Positions 45,057-55,094 of a stretch of DNA of 64,000 bases are shown here, one piece after another. Below the pieces are notes generated by a model. It made no database searches and was not told where the DNA came from. It worked only from the letters and a program-made list of their open reading frames with translations. The DNA comes from Hordeum vulgare subsp. vulgare (taxonomy: Eukaryota > Streptophyta > Magnoliopsida > Poales > Poaceae). How positions within the stretch are numbered: the first letter of the stretch is position 1; each line of letters starts with the position of its first letter. Position numbers and translations under genes: made by a program. The stretch spans positions 427,756,676-427,820,675 of the forward strand of contig NC_058521.1 in NCBI RefSeq assembly GCF_904849725.1, in the 5' to 3' direction.

Positions 45057-46706
45057 ATGGCTCACGCGACAGTCACCCTGAATTTTAATACGTTCCTAGA
45101 GAAACCTAAGTTGAAAGATGATGGAAGCAACTTTGTAGACTGGGCTCATAATCTTAAGCTAATCTTACAAGCTGGGAAGAAGGATTATGTCCTTAATGCT
45201 GCGCTAGGAGATGAACCACCCGCTACGGCTGATCAGGATGTTAAGAACGCTTGGTTAGCACGTAAGGAGTACTACTCAGTAGTTCAATGTGCAGTCTTGT
45301 ATGGCTTAGAACCGGGACTTCAACGTCGCTTTGAGCGTCATGGAGCATTTGAGATGTTCCAGGAGTTGAAGTTTATCTTTCAGAAGAACGCCCGGATCGA
45401 GAGGTATGAGACCTCCGATAAATTCTATGCTTGCAAGATGGAGGAGAACTCGTCTGTCAGTGAACGTGTGCTCAAAATGTCTGGGTACTCAAACCGTCTA
45501 GCTGAGCTGGGGATTGAACTCCCGCAAGAGTCTATCACTGACAGAATCCTTCAATCACTCTCGCCAAGCTATAAAGGCTTTGTGTTGAACTACAACATGC
45601 AAGGGATGAACAAGTCACCCGGCGAGTTGTTTGCGATGCTGAAAGTCGCAGAGTCTGAACTCCGTAAAGAGCATCAAGTGTTGATGGTGAATAAGACCAC
45701 TAGTTTCAAGAGAAACGGCAAAGGCAAGAAGGGTAATTCAAAGAAGAGCGGCAAGCCTGTTGCCAATCCGACGAAGAAACCAAAAGCTGGTCCTAAGCCT
45801 GAAACAGAGTGTTACTATTGCAAGGGTATGGGTCACTGGAAGCGCAATTGCCCCAAGTATCTGGCAGATAAGAAGGCAGCCAAAGAAAAATCAAGTATAT
45901 TTGATATACATGTTATTGATGTGTACTTAACCGGCTCTCGTAGTAGTGCCTGGGTATTCGATACCGGTTCTGTTGCTCATATTTGCAACTCGAAACAGGA
46001 ACTGCGGAATAGACGAAGGCTGGCGAAAGATGAAGTGACGATGCGCGTAGGAAATGGTTCCAAGGTTGATGCAATCGCCGTCAGCACAGTTTCACTTCAG
46101 TTACCATCAGGATTAGTTATGAACTTAAATCATTGTTATTTAGTGCCTGCGTTGAGCATGAACATTATATCTGGATCTTGTTTATTGCGGGACGGTTACT
46201 CTTTTAAGTCAGAGAATAATGGTTGTTCTATTTCTATGAGTAACATCTTTTATGGTCATGCACCCAATGTGAGAGGATTGTTCATATTGAATCTTGATAG
46301 CGATACACACATACATAACATTGAGACCAAAAGAGTTAGAGATAACAATGATAGCACCATATTTTTGTGGCACTGCCGCTTAGGACCTATTGGTGTAAAG
46401 CGCATGAAGAAACTCCATGCCGATGGACTTTTGGAGTCACTTGACTTTGATTCACTTGACACGTGCGAACCATGCCTCATGGGCAAGATGACTAAAACTC
46501 CGTTCTCCAGAACAATGGAGCGTGCAAGTGACTTGTTGGAAATCATACATACCGATGTGTGTGGTCCGATGAGCGTGGAGGCACGCGGCGGATATCGTTA
46601 TTTTCTCACCTTCACTGACGATTTGAGTATATATGGTTATGTCTACTTGATGAAGCACAAGTCTGAAACATTTGAAAAGTTTAAACAATTTCAGAGTGAA
46701 GTTTAA
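45057..46706 (+). CDS. Angela-like gag, protease and first part of integrase
   Basis: A 549-codon frame starts MAHATVTLNFNTFLEKPKLK after a long leader. Gag (about residues 1-245) is followed by a CCHC zinc knuckle CYYCKGMGHWKRNC (about 252-265), an aspartic protease with VFDTGSVAHIC (about 298-308), and the integrase zinc region LWHCRLGPIG ... CEPC (about 440-480). In that region the second zinc-binding His seems to be Pro (LGPIG), which should weaken the finger. The integrase core begins with IHTDVCGP, the first catalytic Asp. The frame ends at a premature TAA (46704-46706) inside the core; translation in the same frame continues at once with core sequence. In this lineage gag and pol share a single frame, so this is the N-terminal part of the polyprotein. 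Confidence 0.9.
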   Translation: MAHATVTLNFNTFLEKPKLKDDGSNFVDWAHNLKLILQAGKKDYVLNAALGDEPPATADQDVKNAWLARKEYYSVVQCAVLYGLEPGLQRRFERHGAFEMFQELKFIFQKNARIERYETSDKFYACKMEENSSVSERVLKMSGYSNRLAELGIELPQESITDRILQSLSPSYKGFVLNYNMQGMNKSPGELFAMLKVAESELRKEHQVLMVNKTTSFKRNGKGKKGNSKKSGKPVANPTKKPKAGPKPETECYYCKGMGHWKRNCPKYLADKKAAKEKSSIFDIHVIDVYLTGSRSSAWVFDTGSVAHICNSKQELRNRRRLAKDEVTMRVGNGSKVDAIAVSTVSLQLPSGLVMNLNHCYLVPALSMNIISGSCLLRDGYSFKSENNGCSISMSNIFYGHAPNVRGLFILNLDSDTHIHNIETKRVRDNNDSTIFLWHCRLGPIGVKRMKKLHADGLLESLDFDSLDTCEPCLMGKMTKTPFSRTMERASDLLEIIHTDVCGPMSVEARGGYRYFLTFTDDLSIYGYVYLMKHKSETFEKFKQFQSEV

Positions 46707-47252
46707 AATCATCGTAACAAGAAGATCAAGTTCCTACGTTCTGATCGTGGGGGTGAATATCTGAGTTTCGAGTTTGGTGCTCACTTAAGACAATGTGGAA
46801 TTGTTTCACAGTTGACACCGCCTGGAACACCACAGCGTAATGGTGTGTCCGAACGTCGTAATCGTACTTTATTAGAGATGGTGCGATCTATGATGTCTCT
46901 TACCGATTTGCCGTTATCGTTTTGGGGTTATGCATTAGAAACAACTGCATTCACTTTAAATAGGGCACCATCAAAATCCGTTGAGACGACTCCATACGAA
47001 CTGTGGTATGGCAAAAGGCCAAAGTTGTCGTTTCTTAAAGTTTGGGGATGTGATGCTTATGTCAAAAAGCTTCAGCCTGAAAAGCTGGAACCCAAAGCGG
47101 AAAGGTGCGTCTTAATAGGTTACCCAAAAGAGACAGTTGGGTACACCTTCTATCTCAAATCCGAGGGCAAAGTGTTTGTTGCTAAAAACGGAGCTTTTTC
47201 TCGAGAAGGAGTTTCTCTCGAGAGAATTGTGTGGGAGGAAGATAGAACTTGA
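46707..47252 (+). pseudogene. Angela-like integrase, C-terminal part
   Basis: The same frame as the gag ORF continues after the TAA with LRSDRGGEYLSFEFG (second catalytic Asp), GTPQRNGVSERRNRTLLEM (catalytic Glu), then ELWYGKRPKLSFLKVWGCDA and KCVLIG-like sequence of the Copia integrase C-terminus. It ends at a TGA (47250-47252) caused by a frame change, since the sequence that follows is coherent only in the next frame. Confidence 0.88.
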
Positions 47253-49038
47253 CGAGGTTGTCGAACCTCTCATCCCTCTGGATGGTGGTGCAGGGCAAGG
47301 GGAAACCTCTGTCGTTGCGACGCCGGTTGAGGAGGAAGTTAATGATGATAATCATGAAACTCCGGTTCAAGTTTCTGTCGAACCACGCAGGTCAACGAGA
47401 CCACGTGCTGCTCCAGAGTGGTACGGTAATCCCGTCTTATCAATCATGTTGTTAGACAACAAAGAACCTGCAAATTATGAAGAAGCAATGGTGGGCCTAG
47501 ATTCTAACAAATGGCTAGAAGCCATGAAGTCCGAGATAGGATCCATGTATGAGAACAAAGTGTGGACTTTGGAGGTACTGCCTGAGGGCCGCAAGGCTAT
47601 TCAGAACAAATGGATCTTTAAAAGGAAGACGGACGCTGACGGCAATGTAACCGTTTATAAAGCTCGACTTGTGGCAAAGGGTTTTTCACAAGTTCAAGGA
47701 GTTGACTACGATGAGACATTCTCACCCGTAGCGATGCTTAAGTCCGTCAGAATCATGTTAGCAATAGCTGCATTTTTCGATTATGAAATCTGGCAGATGG
47801 ATGTCAAAACGGCGTTCCTTAACGGTTTCCTCAAGGAAGAATTGTATATGATGCAACCCGAAGGTTTTGTCGATCTTAAGAATGCTAACAAGGTGTGCAA
47901 GCTCCAGCGATCCATTTATGGACTGGTGCTAGCATCTCGGAGTTGGAACAAACGCTTTGATGAGGTGATCAAAGCATTTGGGTTTATACAAGTGGTTGGA
48001 GAATCTTGTATTTACAAGAAAGTGAGTGGGAGCTCTGTGGCATTTCTAATATTATATGTGGATGACATATTGCTGATTGGAAACAACGTGGAGTTTTTGG
48101 AGAGCATAAAGGATTACTTGAATAAAAGTTTCTCTATGAAGGACCTAGGAGAAGCTGCTTACATTCTAGGCATTAAGATCTATAGGGATAGATCAAAACG
48201 CCTGATAGGACTTTCACAAAGCACATACCTTGATAAAGTTTTGAAGAGGTTCAAAATGGAACAGTCCAAGAAAGGTTTCTTGCCAGTTTTACAAGGTACG
48301 AGATTGAGTAAGACTCAGTGCCCAGCAACTGATGAAGATAGAGAACATATGCGCTCCGTCCCCTATGCTTCAGCCATAGGTTCTATCATGTATGCAATGC
48401 TGTGCACTAGACCGAACGTTAGCCTGGCCATAAGTATGGCAGGTAGGTTCCAGAGTAATCCAGGAGTGGATCACTGGACAGTGGTAAAGAATATCATGAA
48501 GTACCTGAAAAGGACTAAGGAGATGTTTCTGATGTATAGAGGTGACGAAGAGCTCGCCGTAAAAGGTTATGTCGATGCAAGCTTTGATACAGATCCGGAC
48601 GACTCTAAGTCGCAAACCGGGTACGCATTTATTCTTAATGGGGGTGCGGTAAGCTGGTGCAGTTCCAAGCAAAGCATCGTAGCAGATTCGACATGTGAAG
48701 CGGAGTACATGGCTGCCTCGGAGGCGGCTAAGGAGGGTGTCTAGATGAAGCAGTTCATGACGGATCTTGGAGTGGTGCCAAGCGCACTGAATCCAATAAC
48801 CTTGTTCTGTGACAACACGGGTGCCATTGCCTTAGCAAAGGAACCACGGTTTCACAAGAAGTCCAGACACATCAAACGACGCTTCAACCTCATCCGCGAC
48901 TACGTCGAAGGAGAGGACGTAAATATATGCAAAGTGCACACGGATCTGAATGTAGCAGACCCGCTGACTAAACCTCTTCCACGGCCAAAGCATGATCAAC
49001 ACCAGAACTGTATGGGTGTTAGATTTATTACAATGTAA
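47253..49038 (+). pseudogene. Angela-like reverse transcriptase and RNase H
   Basis: The frame (open from 47137 by overlap, but coherent only from about 47250) runs to a TAG at 48742-48744 and then on, in the same frame, to the true stop at 49036-49038. An acidic linker (LDEVVEPLIPLDGG) precedes the Copia RT: EVLPEGRKAIQNKWIFKRKT, QMDVKTAFLNGFL and YVDDILLIG (48055-48066, catalytic Asp pair). RNase H follows with VKGYVDASFDTDPDDSKSQT, CEAEYMAASEAAKEGV and HKKSRHIKRRFNLIRDYV. All catalytic signatures are readable; one frameshift and one TAG are the only defects seen. Confidence 0.9.
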
Positions 49039-49079
49039 TTCGCATGATGATGTGAGGGCTAGATTATTGACTCTAGTGC

Positions 49080-49090
49080 AAGTGGGAGAC
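49080..49090 (+). other. Angela-like polypurine tract
   Basis: The purine-rich AAGTGGGAGAC touches the 3' LTR at 49091, after a ~40-bp untranslated tail. Confidence 0.7.
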
Positions 49091-50907
49091 TGTTGGAATT
49101 ATGCCCTAGAGGCAATAATAAATATAAGTTATTATTATAATTCCTGTATCAAGATAATCGTTTATTATCCATGCTATAATTGTATTTAATGAAGACTCAT
49201 TTACATGTGTGGATACATAGACAAAACACTGTCCCTAGCAAGCCTCTAGTTGGTTAGCCAGTTGATCAAAGATAGTCAGTGTCTTCTGATTATGAACAAG
49301 GTGTTGTTGCTTGATAACTGGATCGCGTCATTAGGAGAATCACGTGATGGACTAGACCCAAACTAATAGACGTAGCATGTTGATCGTGTCATTTTGTTGC
49401 TACTGTTTTCTGCGTGTCAAGTATTTGTTCCTATGACCATGAGATCATATAACTCACTGACGCCGGAGGAATACTTTGTGTGTATCAAACGTCGCAACGT
49501 AACTGGGTGACTATAAAGATGCTCTACAGGTATCTCCGAAGGTGTTAGTTGAGTTAGTATGGATCAAGACTGGGATTTGTCACTCCGTGTGACGGAGAGG
49601 TATCTCGGGGCCCACTCGGTAATACAACATCACACACAAGCCTTGCAAGCAATGTAACTTAGTGTAAGTTGCGGGATCTTGTATTACAGAACAGTAAAGA
49701 GACTTTCCGGTAAACGAGATTGAAATAGGTCTGCGGATACTAACGATCGAATCTCGGGCAAGTAACATACCGAAGGACAAAGGGAATAACATACGGGATT
49801 ATATGAATCCTTGGCACTGAGGTTCAAACGATAAGATCTTCATTGAATATGTAGGAGCCAATATGGGCATCCAGGTCCCGCTATTGGATATTGACCGAGG
49901 AGTCTCTCGGGTCATGTCTACATAGTTCTCGAACCCGCAGGGTCTGCACACTTAAGGTTCGACGTTGTTTTATGCGTATTTGAGTTATATGGTTGGTTAC
50001 CGAATGTTGTTCGGAGTCTCGGATGAGATCTAGGATGTCACGAGGGTTTCCGGAATGGTCCGGAAACGAAGATTGATATATAGGATGACCTCATTTGATT
50101 ACCGGAAGGTTTTCGGAGTTACCGGGAATGTACTGGGAATGACGAATGGGTTCCGGGAGTTCACCGGGGGGGCAACCCACCCCGGGGAAGCCCATAGGCC
50201 TTGAGGGTGGCGCACCAGCCCTTAGTGGGCTGGTGGGACAGCCCAAAAGGGCCCTATGTGCATTGGAATAAAAATCAAAGAGAAAGAAAAAAAAGGAGGA
50301 GGTGGGAAGGGAAGGAAGGACTCCCACCCACCAAACCAAGTCCAACTCGGTTTGGGGGGAGACCTTCCCCCCTTGGCTCGTCCGACCCCCTTGGGGCTGC
50401 TTGAGCCCCAAGGCAAGGTCCCCTCTCTCCCACCTATATATACGGAGGTTTTAGGGCTGATTTGAGACGACTTTTCCACGACAGCCCGACCACATACCTC
50501 CACGGTTTTTCCTCTAGATTGCGTTTCTGCGGAGCTCGGGCGGAGCCCTGCTGAGACGAGATCATCACCAACCTTCGGAGCGCCGTCACGCTGCCGGAGA
50601 ACTCTTCTACCTCTCCATCTCTCTTGCTGGATCAAGAAGGCCGAGATCATCGTCGAGCAGTACGTGTGCTGAACGCGGAGGTGTCGTCCGTTCAATAGTA
50701 GATCGTGGGACTGATCGCGGGATTGTTCGCAGGGCGGATCGAGGGATGTGAGGACGTTCCACTACATCAACCGCGTTCACTAACGCTTCTGCTGTACGGT
50801 CTACAAGGGTACGTAGATCACTCATCCCCTCTCGTAGATGGACATCACCACGATAGGTCTTCGTGCGCGTAGGAAAATTTTTGTTTCCCATGCGACGTTC
50901 CCCCACA
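49091..50907 (+). repeat. Angela-like 3' LTR
   Basis: 1817 bp, starting TGTTGGAATTATGCCCTAGA and ending GTTCCCCCACA; followed by the GACAC duplication. TATA at 50435-50442. It differs from the 5' LTR by scattered substitutions and a few short indels, for example an extra 'ggggctgctt' phrase near 50392. Confidence 0.93.
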
Positions 50908-50912
50908 GACAC

Positions 50913-52701
50913 ATCATAAATCTAATCCCATTTCCGAAACCACACACACAAAACGTTTCTGGTACACCACTTCTTTCACAAGTGGTCACCTAACTCAACA
51001 TCATCACCCTCGGGCATTAGTGGCACCCAACGGGTTGTCAAAAAACATTTGATTCCATCTTTGTGTTACGATCATCATGCATATGCTCATTCTATACGTA
51101 GCACTAATATTACTTGTCAACATATTATCAGCATGACCCTCATAGATGTAGGGTCATGCTCAAATGCAAGTGTTCTAGAGGAGCCATCGGAAACACCATA
51201 CCGAGGGGTTCCAACTAAATCATGCTCACATGCATCAGAATATTTACTCTACATGTCATGCATAAAATATTTTCTCAGACATGGTCAAAGGGCTTCTTGC
51301 CTTGGTCGGCTAAGTATCCGGGGTCTTCGAGGTCTTTGGGTCCAAGTCCTTCATCAAAGACGTGATCTAGTGTCGTAATAATAATAATACCAATCAGAGC
51401 ACACTCAAAAACAAAGCACAAATTCATTTTAAAAATGTTATCATGTTTTGATTAATCTAGGTTATAGTTCTAAAAATATTTGTCTCTGGTTTCTATGCAA
51501 AAACGTATTTTATAACCTTATTAAGAGGGGCTAATATATTTAAATTAGGCATTTTAATCAAGGCTACATGTAAAAGTATTACAAATATTATGCAAGATCA
51601 CTATTAAATTCTACACATTTTTAGAATATTTGTGGTGGAAGAATATTTAAAGTTGGTTAAGTATTCAGGTTTACAAAAACCATTTGGAATCAGATACAAA
51701 AGAAAAAGGAAAAATGGCTTAGCCCTGGCCTGGCTCGGCTAGTGGCTTTAAACCTGACTCGCGGGCCAATTGGCCTTTCGGCCAGCCAGCCAGCAGCCCA
51801 AGCGCGCGCGTAGTCAGGTTTAAACCTGACTCGCGGGCCCGTGTGGTCAGCAGCAGAGAGAAGAGAGAGGGGGAGAGACGGGAAACCGACAGGTGGGCCA
51901 TGCCTGTAGGGGTCGTCTTCCTCCTCGGGAAAGAGAGAGGGGAGGCATGCCGGTGACGATACCGACGTCCTCGAGGTCAGGTGACGACAGGAACGGGTCC
52001 ATGGCGTCATCGCCTACCTGCTGGTGGTTGAATGAACGGTGGGGAGGCCCTGGGTCACCGGCGACGAGGTAGCCGAGGCGAAGGAGCTTCGGGTGATGGT
52101 GAAGCTAGGTGCTAGAGTTAGGGAAATGCTCGGGGAAGATGTGGGGGAGCTTCCTAGGTTCACTACGGTCACGGTGGTGGCAGCATGGGCTCGAGAACCA
52201 CTATGTAACCCGAGATCGACAGAAGCTCCAAAGTAGAGGGGCCTCGGTCGATCTCGAGCACCGGGGCTCTTCCTGCTCGAGGGGGCTCGATTGAGGCTCT
52301 AGAGAAGTGGTGGGTGACGCTGGAGTGACGGGGGCTCTATTTATAGGCTAGCGATAGGGTGCCGAGCGGGGGAGCCCCGGTGGTTTCAGCACGGCCGATG
52401 CGAGAGGGAGAGAGGGCTCGGGTCCAATACCACGGTCTTGCGAACGTGGTTTGGGACTCGAGAGACTGCACGGGAGGAAGGGGTGACTTAGCGCACGCGA
52501 GCTGCGTGGCCGCGCTCTTCTGGCCGAGTGTGGTGCGCGTGAGCACGCGTCTCCCTAGTCAGCAGAGAGGCTGAGGAGGGGCCTTGAGGCTGCCCCGACT
52601 CAGGGAGGTTGTCGACGACGCGGAGGGACACGGAGGGGAGGCGAGAACCAGCCAGGGGTGGCCTCTTTTACCTCGGGTGCGCCCTGTAGCGCACCCAGTG
52701 A
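50913..52701 (-). repeat. chromovirus 5' LTR, outer part, truncated
   Basis: It resumes exactly where 41993 stopped, matching 5680 onward of the other LTR, and follows it to about 7430 of that copy (52695 here). The remaining ~1.28 kb of the LTR and the outer target duplication are missing. It includes the reversed TATAAATA box (52338-52345). ORFs within it are not conserved with the other LTR. Confidence 0.85.
52338..52345 (-). promoter_or_regulatory. chromovirus 5' LTR TATA box
   Basis: TATAAATA on the minus strand inside 'gctctatttatagg', also present in the other LTR (7098-7105). It is the best promoter candidate for the chromovirus; the Angela-like insertion separates it from gag. Confidence 0.55.
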
Positions 52702-52719
52702 GCGAGAACCAGCCAGGGG
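52641..52719. other. breakpoint with an 18-bp copied filler
   Basis: GCGAGAACCAGCCAGGGG occurs at 52641-52658, where it belongs to the chromovirus LTR (compare 7376 onward), and again exactly at 52702-52719, directly at the point where the Tat-like RT gene begins. The LTR match ends at about 52695. This looks like a deletion joined by end joining with a templated insertion. Confidence 0.7.
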
Positions 52720-53162
52720 CGATCAGCTGGATCCAGCTTGATTTGATGGTAGCCCGAATAAGCATCCAGAAACGACAGCAGTTTGCAGCCTGCAGTGGAG
52801 TCGATCACTTGATCTATCCTAGGCAACGCGAAAGGGTCTTTCGGACAGGCCTTATTCAGGCTAGTGTAGTCAATACACATTCGTCAGGTGTGGTTCTTCT
52901 TCAGCACCAGCACTGGATTAGCCAGCCAGTCCGGGTGGAAAACCTCCATGATGAAGCCGGCTGCAAGGAGCCGGGTGATCTCTTCTCCTATCGTGGGTCG
53001 CTTCCCCTCGGCAAAGCGGCACAAGGGTTGTTTCACCGGCTTTGCATCCGGTCGCACGTGAAGTTTGTGCTCGGCGTACTTCCTCGGAACACCCGACATG
53101 TCCTTGGGGGACCATGCAAAGATGTTCCGATTCTCACAGAGGAAGTCGATGAGCTTGCCTTC
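52720..53162 (-). pseudogene. Tat-like RT, N-terminal fragment
   Basis: After the protease stop the frame continues with CENRNIFAWSPKDMSGVP, AEHKLHVRPDAKPVKQPLCRF and FHPDWLANPVLVLKKN, then a TGA (in the place of the usual Trp) and MCIDYTSLNKACPKDPF ... SFLDAYSGYHQIKLDPAD. This covers the fingers and the first catalytic Asp (FLDAYSG). It ends at the breakpoint at 52720, so the YxDD motif is missing. Confidence 0.8.
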
Positions 53163-53918
53163 CTATTTGGGGCTGAGGCCAGCCCCGATGGTGACGCACT
53201 GCTTTGGGTTCTCAGGGTCGAGTGGGACCTGCTTGGTCTCTTTAGCCGGCTTGAAAGAGCCCTCGCCGACCAATTGGGACGGAGGAGAAGGAATCACCGG
53301 CTGATCAGTAGTCTGGGCCACGAGCCGGTCGATCTGGCGCTTCTCCTCAGCAATCACCAAGGCATCGGCGAGGCGGCTTCTATCTTGGGCACACTCGAGC
53401 GACTTCTTGTAGTCGCCAACAACAGTGATGATGCCCTTGGGACCCGGCATTTTCATCTTCAGGTAGCTGTAGTGCGGAATAGCCATACACTTGGCCAGAG
53501 CCGGTCTTCCCAGCGGTGCGTGATACGAGCTGCTGAGATCCACTACCTCGAACCATATGGACTCTCGGCGGAAGTGGACTTTGTCCCCGAAGAGGACGTC
53601 GAGCTGGATCTTACCAATGGGCGAGCAGGACTGCCCAGGCACGATGCCATGGAAGACAGTACTGGTCGGTAGGACGTCCGTCTCCTTCGGTTCGAGCTTG
53701 AGGAGAGTGTCGAGGTAGAGGATGTTGATGCTGCTGCCGCCGTCGGCCAACACCTGGGAGAATCGGCAGGTGAGCCTCTTGGAGGCGAAGGTGGGGTCGA
53801 GGACGAGTGCGTACAATCCCGGGTTGGGCATCACCGCAGGATGGTCCACCCGGCTCCACGTGATTGGTTTGTCGGACCAATGCATGTACTGGGGAACCGG
53901 GGGGACCGTGGCGTTCAC
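53163..53918 (-). pseudogene. Tat-like aspartic protease region
   Basis: A frame of 251 codons contains WSRVDHPAVMPNPGLYALVL, then FSQVLADGGSSINILYLDTL with the active-site Asp, then DVLFGDKVHFRRESIWFEVV and SSYHAPLGRPALAKCMAIPH, the C-terminal half of a Tat-type retropepsin. The site reads DGG and not DSG or DTG, as is normal for this clade. Its Met is internal; in the parent the frame was joined to gag. Confidence 0.8.
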
Positions 53919-55094
53919 CTCGCGCCGCCTCTGGCGTAGGCTATGCTTGTCGTCGCCTTCACTGGTAAAGACGACGAACGCCCCGTCTTGATGAGGGTAG
54001 TCGTCTTGGTGGTGGCCGTCGTCGCGAGGCGGCAGCGGCGGAGCCGGAGAATGGACGGGAGTTGGTGCACGAGGTGACGCGTGCGCACATGGAGGAGCCA
54101 GCTGGCCGTCCCCTTGCGACAGTCGGCGTGCAAAGCTGCACTGTCGAAGGGTGTGGGTAGACGGCTGCGCCCCACAATGTATCTTGCAGGGGGCGTCGAG
54201 CAGTTGCTCGAAGGACTACTTGTTGTTTCTGTTGGGATGCTTTCGCGGACAGACGGCTTGAGGAGCCGATGTCTCGCCCTCCACGCTGGCCACCAACTTG
54301 TTGTTGGAGCGGGAATCCATCTAATCCGCTTTGCGCTTGTATTTGTTTTGGCCGCCTCGGTTGTCCCCAGCCGGCTTGGGGGTAGCCGGTGTAGGGACTG
54401 CCTTGTCCGAGGCGGTCACCTTGACGCGCATCGCCGAGTCGGCCGTGGTGTATTTGTCCGCCTTGGCCATGAGCACCGCCAGAGAGGTGGGCTCGGAGCA
54501 CATAAGCTTGTGCTTGAGGAGGGTGCCGTCTCGGCAACCGTTGATGAAGTATTGGATAGCTTGTACCTCAAGCACCCCCTCGCAGGAGTTACGGAGCTCC
54601 GTCCATCGGGTGACGTAGGCGCGAAGGGGTTCGTCGGGCTTCTGGATCCACATGGCCAGCTCGCGGGGCCGGCCAGGGCGCTTGTGGGTGCCAGTGAAAC
54701 TGCGGACGAACGCCTCCTCAAAGTCCACCCAGGAGTTGACACTGCCGCCCGGGAGGCTGTTAAGCCAAGTCCGGGCCGAGCTGGTCAACATGAGTGGCAC
54801 GTAGCGGACCGCTACGCGCTTGTTGCCCCTGGCAATGCTGACGGCCGTGGTGTAGTCAATCAGCAAGTCCTCTGTCTTGGTCGTGCCATTATATTTGGGC
54901 GTGTCCCGAGGCAAGGTGAAACCTCGGGGGAACGGCTCCCCTCGGATTCGGGGGCCGAAGCAGGCCGGACCTACGGGACCGTCTTCCTCTAGGAGGGCTG
55001 ACTGGGCCAGGACGATGAGATGCTCGCGAGCATCCCGATCATCCTGGGAAGCATGAGCACCATCCCGAGTGGCGAGAGGGGAGGCGCCTCGCAA
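53919..55094 (-). pseudogene. Tat-like gag (capsid region)
   Basis: A 257-codon frame from 55094 to 54321 holds the retrotrans_gag core: FTLPRDTPKYNGTTKTEDL, VRYVPLMLTSSARTWLNSLP, WVDFEEAFVRSFTGTHKRPG and ELAMWIQKPDEPLRAYVTRW. It ends at a TAG, after which a Ser/Asn-rich stretch and a short, frameshifted, histidine- and aspartate-rich linker lead to the protease. A zinc knuckle may have been present near 54170 (CKIHCGAQ...) but is degraded. Confidence 0.78.

Larger units (their letters stand above)
41994..50907 (+). mobile_element. Angela/BARE-like Copia retrotransposon, near complete
   Basis: It starts TGTTGGAATTATGCCCT, ends GTTCCCCCACA and is flanked by GACAC (41989-41993 and 50908-50912), so the insertion is complete at 8914 bp. 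It has two LTRs of 1810 and 1817 bp, a primer site, a long leader (43817-45056), one gag-pol frame on the plus strand, and a polypurine tract. The LTR sequence matches the Angela/BARE/WIS lineage, the most abundant Copia group of Triticeae. Eight differences in the first ~400 LTR bases suggest less than about one million years, if a common grass rate is used. Two nonsense codons and one frameshift prevent a full polyprotein. Confidence 0.95.
4662..52719 (-). mobile_element. Ty3/gypsy chromovirus, split by two insertions
   Basis: This is the outermost traceable element. Its own sequence is 4662-9650, 36055-41993 and 50913-52701. In transcription order (right to left) it has a 5' LTR, a tRNA-iMet primer site, a leader ORF, gag with a zinc knuckle, protease, RT, RNase H, integrase with a C-terminal chromodomain, a polypurine tract and a 3' LTR. 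That order and the chromodomain place it in the chromoviruses, perhaps the Tekay/Del branch; the Triticeae family name is unknown to me. The Athila-like element sits in its integrase and the Angela-like element in its 5' LTR. Roughly 32 differences in the first ~360 aligned LTR bases (by eye) make it the oldest of the three dated elements. Nonsense codons and frameshifts make it non-functional. Confidence 0.85.

Noticed and set aside
52584..53672. 362-codon plus-strand ORF
   Set aside because: It lies antisense to the readable Tat-like RT and protease; a GC-rich shadow frame.
54081..54992. 303-codon plus-strand ORF
   Set aside because: Antisense to the Tat-like gag core, with no recognisable domain of its own.
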